A DNA stretch of 64,000 bases from Ciona intestinalis. Its lineage: Eukaryota; Chordata; Ascidiacea; Phlebobranchia; Cionidae. Where the stretch lies: NCBI RefSeq assembly GCF_000224145.3, contig NW_004190452.2:1-64000 (forward strand), read 5' to 3'. The notes below the pieces were generated by a model. The model was not told where the DNA came from and ran no database searches. It saw only the letters and a program-made list of their open reading frames with translations. Below, piece by piece: positions 61,301 to 64,000 of the stretch (within the stretch, counting starts at the first letter, position 1; every line of letters begins with the position of its first letter). Position numbers and translations under genes: made by a program.

Positions 61301-63362
61301 AGAAAGAGATTTTTCGATTTTTTATATGAATGACTGAATGTAGCTTATTGATCCTAGCATGGCGGGCCAACTTACTCCTCAGGTCGATCAAGTGAAAGTC
61401 GTTGATCTTCATCAACTTTCTTTTGGGTTCCAACAAAGTGTTCTATCTTTTCCATTTCACCCAACTGTGGGCGCTGAAAATATGATAAAAAATAATCCAG
61501 TAACTAAAGCAGATGTAAATGTAGAATAAGGTTTATAACGTAGGTGTTTGTGAAGTATGTGAGCATTGTAATTAATAGAAACTTAAAGCTAAAGCTACCA
61601 TCAAGCTTCCATAAAGTAAAAGACGGCAGCTTTTTTGAGCTGCCCCTGACAAAGTTACATACGTGGTAACTTCTAAGCGGGCACGAGGTGTATGAAACAG
61701 AACAGCCGTGTTATAACGACTGTCGTTGCCCTACCATGCGAGGATAAATAGGTTACATATGTGGTAACTTGTAAGCGGGCATAAGGTGTATGAAACAGAA
61801 CACCCGTGTTATAACTACCATCATTAAAAAGTTGATGTTAATAAACTAAAAACCCACAATCTCCCATATTGCTTCCATGATCTCCACGTCAACAATGCTT
61901 GTGTCTAAAGTTAAGATGGCTGGAACATAATAAATATTAATTAAAATATAAATTGAACTTTAAAAAAAATAACATCTAAAAAAGTAAGGTGGAAGAAGAT
62001 GGGACACCTTTTTCGCTCTATTTTCTTGTCTTATTTGGTGGTAAACAAAAAAAATTCAAAGAATTATAAAACCGTATCCTGACGACTCCCGTTGTTAATT
62101 GCTTAAAACACGATCAGGATATTTGGATTTGATGTGCTAACAGCTAAAGGCGTCCCATCTTACCCTACCGTACTATAAATATATATATTTTCAAGTTTTT
62201 TTAACTATATATATTATACTTTAAACTCCACATTGGTAAAAAAAACAAACCATATTAATTAAAAATCAATTAGGTCTAATAACAAATCGGTTTATTATTA
62301 CGATCTTAGCTACTGTAATTAAAACATAAATAAAAAGTGATTCCAACTTATGTTTGTGCACCTAACGTGCGAAATTGTGGAAAAATTATAAATATATTTT
62401 ATTGTTTAAATATTTTACGGGTTTAACCAGGTGGAGTGAATCAAGATGTGGAAGGTTAAGAACAGCTGAAGTATTTTACCGTTCTGAATATCATCGACAT
62501 CAATGTGAAGACTGGATATGAATATTCCAACTGCTTGCGAGCGTTTTAAATCCAAAACTTTTCCAAACTTTTCTTTCTAAAAAACGTAAACAAATATAAA
62601 TCTAAAAGATTGAAAATTTTGAATTAATAAAATTCAAAATTCTGGCAAAGTATTGAATTGTAGTTTGTTGTAAGACAAAACATACTGGTTAAGGCGAACA
62701 CCTTTTTAACGAAAGTTCCTGGGTTCAAAGCTCGGTGCTACATCTTTGGTGCGAGTTTTATTTTAACAGCAATTGCTCCAACCTATTGGTTAGTAATGGG
62801 TTGTCCAAATTATCAGCCGGACAATAAAATATCACCCACAAAGTTACATACGTGGTAAATCGTAAGCGGGCACGAGGTGTATGAAACAGAACACCCGTGT
62901 TGTAACGACTACCATTGCCACGCCATGCGGGAATAAATAAGTTACATATATTTTATCTTCCAAAATATTCAAAGTAATAAAACCTTTTTCTTTTTCTGCC
63001 CTATTGTTGTGTTCAAAGGTTTCTTTTGCTTTGTTGAAGAAGTTTTTGCGAATAGATTAACAAGATCCACCTCATCCAGTTTCACAACCTCCACATTTTC
63101 CCACAATGTCCTGTGTCATAAATTGGCATGATGGTATTAATTTTAACAATGAGTTGAGTAAATAATAATTAAAAGAATTACTTTTTCTGCTCGATGGTCT
63201 GGTTTGAATGACTTTGGTTTAATCTTATCCAGTAGAGGGGTTTCATTGGTTTGAAGGGAGTTACAGCACCACCTGGTGATGGTGGAGGGGGTGGTGCTCC
63301 ACCCGGTGGCGGGGGAGGGGGTGGTGGTCCACCCGGTGGTGGTGGAGGGGGTGGTGCTCCAC
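52302..63362 (-). CDS. FMN: Formin, FMN/cappuccino class (FH1 end, FH2 and C-terminal tail)
   Basis: Actin nucleation and elongation factor. Exons in transcript order: 63182-63362 (cut by gap), 62984-63110, 62480-62576, 61858-61919, 61376-61473, 61130-61259, 60464-60533, 59032-59165, 58577-58697, 54854-54946, 54690-54741, 52930-53081, 52302-52384. Phases agree throughout. FH1 is seen as runs of 5-8 prolines separated by GG. FH2 follows with [76 protein letters not shown] and [14 protein letters not shown] and [12 protein letters not shown] are FMN-class signatures, not Dia, DAAM or FMNL. The C-terminus ([13 protein letters not shown]...EPASDAW) is short and basic, in the position of the FMN tail that binds Spire. 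Exons 7-9 occur twice; see the duplicated segments. Confidence 0.87.
52585..52830. mobile_element. TIR element (family B) inside the last intron of formin
   Basis: Left ACTAGTAGGTTGGGGTAAGA; right ACCATCTTACCCTACTATA. The centre differs, with TTGTAGTAGGGTAAAATAGA suggesting a nested or rearranged copy. An AT dinucleotide run follows at about 52866-52886. Confidence 0.65.
55225..55405. mobile_element. TIR element (family B)
   Basis: Left TATAGTAGCTTGGGGTAAGA; right GTATCCCATCTTGCCCCACG. In the intron between formin exons 10 and 9. Confidence 0.65.
55797..55995. mobile_element. TIR element (family B), best preserved copy
   Basis: Left TATAGTAGGGTAGGGAAAGA; right TCCCATCTTCCCCCAACCCT ending CTATATTA. 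Core ATATCCTGATCGTGTTTTAA, AACGGTCTATGGGAGTCGTG and TGTTTACTACCAAATGGGAC. About 199 bases. Confidence 0.8.
56128..58377 (-). repeat. Duplicated formin segment, left copy (exons 7-9 again)
   Basis: About 2.25 kb that is near-identical to 58503-60628. It contains the same three formin exons at 58209-58278, 56657-56790 and 56201-56321. The coding differences I see are synonymous (AAT/AAC in GNYLNGG, ATC/ATT in LEIL). The segment ends at an N gap. Using both sets in one mRNA would join exon 9 (phase 1 out) to exon 7 (phase 0 in), which shifts the frame. It is therefore probably the second haplotype placed in tandem rather than a real exon duplication. Confidence 0.85.
57025..57375. mobile_element. 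Family C repeats in opposite orientations
   Basis: TTTATCTCTTCGAATACGAT at about 57028 and the inverted part with TTGTCCGCTAGGTGTAGCGA and TTAACGACTGTCGTTTTGTC at 57230-57325. Repeated in the right duplicated copy at 59410-59750. Confidence 0.55.
58378..58502. other. Assembly gap (125 N)
   Basis: A run of 125 N between the two near-identical segments. The other gap in the window has the same length, so 125 is probably a placeholder and not a measured size. Confidence 0.99.
58503..60628 (-). repeat. Duplicated formin segment, right copy
   Basis: Near-identical to 56128-58377, including the intronic SINE tails. It lacks about 135 bases of one SINE (present at about 57975-58110 in the left copy, absent at about 60368 here), which is a typical allelic indel. 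Formin exons here: 60464-60533, 59032-59165, 58577-58697. Confidence 0.85.
60640..61015 (-). mobile_element. Four SINE tail units in a 98-base tandem array
   Basis: Four head-to-tail units of 98 bases that are almost identical (CATGGCGGGGCAACGGCAGT, CACCCCGTGCCCGCTTACAAG, TTATCACGTATGTAACTTG). They lie next to the right copy of the duplicated formin segment. The period and near-identity indicate recent local expansion. Confidence 0.9.
61650..61830 (+). mobile_element. Two SINE tail units, plus a family D copy at 61585-61650
   Basis: Units with GGTAACTTCTAAGCGGGCAC and GGTAACTTGTAAGCGGGCAT, each with GTATGAAACAGAACA, in the intron between formin exons 5 and 4. Confidence 0.75.
61979..62178. 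mobile_element. TIR element (family B)
   Basis: Left AAAGTAAGGTGGAAGAAGAT; right GTCCCATCTTACCCTACCGT; core AACCGTATCCTGACGACTCC and ACACGATCAGGATATTTGG. Between formin exons 4 and 3. Confidence 0.75.
62680..62950 (+). mobile_element. tRNA-derived SINE, most complete copy
   Basis: It has both internal RNA polymerase III boxes: A box TGGTTAAGGCG at 62686-62696 and B box GTTCAAAGC at 62723-62731. It then has the family's middle (CCAACCTATTGGTTAGTAATG) and the tail unit ending GGGAATAAATAAGTTACAT. This copy defines the order used for the other copies: A box, B box, middle, then the ~98-base tail. Confidence 0.75.
63251..63362 (-). repeat. FH1 poly-proline tandem repeat
   Basis: GGTGG/GGGGG-type repeat on the plus strand, coding for proline blocks of 5-8 residues separated by GG, GGA or S on the minus strand. 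It is the part of FH1 next to FH2. FH1 proline blocks bind profilin-actin. The repeat is truncated by the gap. Confidence 0.85.
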
Positions 63363-63487
63363 NNNNNNNNNNNNNNNNNNNNNNNNNNNNNNNNNNNNNN
63401 NNNNNNNNNNNNNNNNNNNNNNNNNNNNNNNNNNNNNNNNNNNNNNNNNNNNNNNNNNNNNNNNNNNNNNNNNNNNNNNNNNNNNNN
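63363..63487. other. Assembly gap (125 N) within formin FH1
   Basis: The N run begins inside the proline-rich repeat coding sequence. The repetitive FH1 region probably broke the assembly. Confidence 0.99.
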
Positions 63488-63530
63488 ATTAGATGATGAC
63501 AATAGCCACTAGCACCGCAACACATGAACA

Positions 63531-63731
63531 TTTGGCGTTGATGACTTTGTTCTCAAACTTTTTACACAGCTCCAGAATGTGTGGGGGCTCACTTTTCCTC
63601 ATTGATCTATTTGGCGTTGATGACTTTGTTCTCAAACTTTATACACAGCTCCAGAATGTGTGGGAGCTCACTTTTCCTCATTGATCTAAAGCACTTCCCT
63701 GTCACTTTGACTCTATCCACCAAATAGGTCG
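63531..63731 (-). pseudogene. Possible upstream exon disrupted by a 79-base tandem duplication
   Basis: From an acceptor-like site after 63731 (AG read from 63732-63733), a frame reads TYLVDRVKVTGKCFRSMRK, then SELPHILELCIKFENKVINAK, then a stop at the start of a second 79-base copy (63531-63609 versus 63610-63688). Seventy-nine is not a multiple of three. With one copy removed the frame stays open towards the gap. I do not recognise the peptide. It may be a formin exon upstream of FH1 that was misassembled or frameshifted, or chance. Confidence 0.3.
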
Positions 63732-63734
63732 CTG

Positions 63735-63958
63735 GTAAAAAAATACCAACTTGTAGTTATATGTCAAATTTCAAATAGATATATAAATACACCAATATAA
63801 AAATACATGACAGTGACAACAATCTTATTACACAGATCAAGACTACTGGAAAAAAAATACCAACTTGTAGTTATATGTCAAATTTCAAATAAAGATAAAT
63901 ACACAAATATAAAAATACATGACAGTGACAACAATCTTATTACACAGATCAAGACTAC
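63735..63958. repeat. 114-base tandem duplication
   Basis: Two direct copies, about 63735-63848 and 63849-63958, both containing TACCAACTTGTAGTTATATG and ending GATCAAGACTAC, with a few substitutions and a small indel. Period 114. Noncoding. Confidence 0.85.
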
Positions 63959-64000
63959 ATAACCGTGTCATAATAATCATTAAGTTTAGGAGAACTTTGT

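Noticed and set aside
63251..63362. Plus-strand glycine-rich ORF ([13 protein letters not shown])
   Set aside because: It is antisense to the formin FH1 proline repeat, which continues directly into MKPLYW of FH2 on the minus strand.
1..64000. CRISPR array, rRNA, tRNA genes or prokaryotic operons
   Set aside because: The 98-base arrays have no spacers. Pol III boxes occur only in SINE copies. All genes have spliceosomal introns or are animal genes.

Overview
The window looks like nuclear DNA of a tunicate, most likely a Ciona species. It is AT-rich and carries compact intron-rich animal genes. It is saturated with short interspersed repeats of the kind I associate with Ciona: a tRNA-like SINE with a ~98-base tail unit, and a ~200-base terminal-inverted-repeat element. 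It encodes a single-exon Gremlin-type BMP antagonist. Two 125-base N runs mark assembly gaps. The species assignment is inference.

Layout. (1) Positions 461-32134, minus strand: one enormous gene, running off the left edge, whose exons I could chain with consistent splice phases. I count 42 exons and 15,260 coding bases, so at least 5,086 residues. It encodes a secreted glycine-rich modular protein that I do not recognise as a named family. A dermatopontin-like plus F5/8C-like (discoidin) segment interrupts the first glycine module, and a second galactose-binding-like domain lies near the left end. (2) 35773-39465, minus: a 7-exon single-pass membrane protein with an LU/three-finger domain, a Thr-rich mucin stalk, a second Cys-containing ectodomain part and a short tail. 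(3) 41857-43279, minus: a 4-exon secreted protein with a C-type-lectin-like domain. (4) 48763-49563, plus: Gremlin, intronless coding region. (5) 52302-63362, minus: a formin of the FMN/cappuccino class, with the end of FH1, the whole FH2 and a short basic tail. Its N-terminal part is lost in a gap and beyond the right edge. Three FH2 exons are present twice, in two near-identical ~2.2 kb segments separated by a gap, probably two alleles assembled in tandem.

Three of the five genes are predicted to be secreted or extracellular (giant protein, lectin-like protein, Gremlin) and one is a cell-surface protein. Nothing in the sequence ties them into one pathway. The best candidate for something undescribed is the giant protein: at least eight glycine cycles alternating with beta-rich jelly-roll-like modules, built mainly from exons bounded by phase-1 introns.

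All exon boundaries were read by eye from GT/AG sites, frame continuity and module homology. They have not been checked against transcripts.
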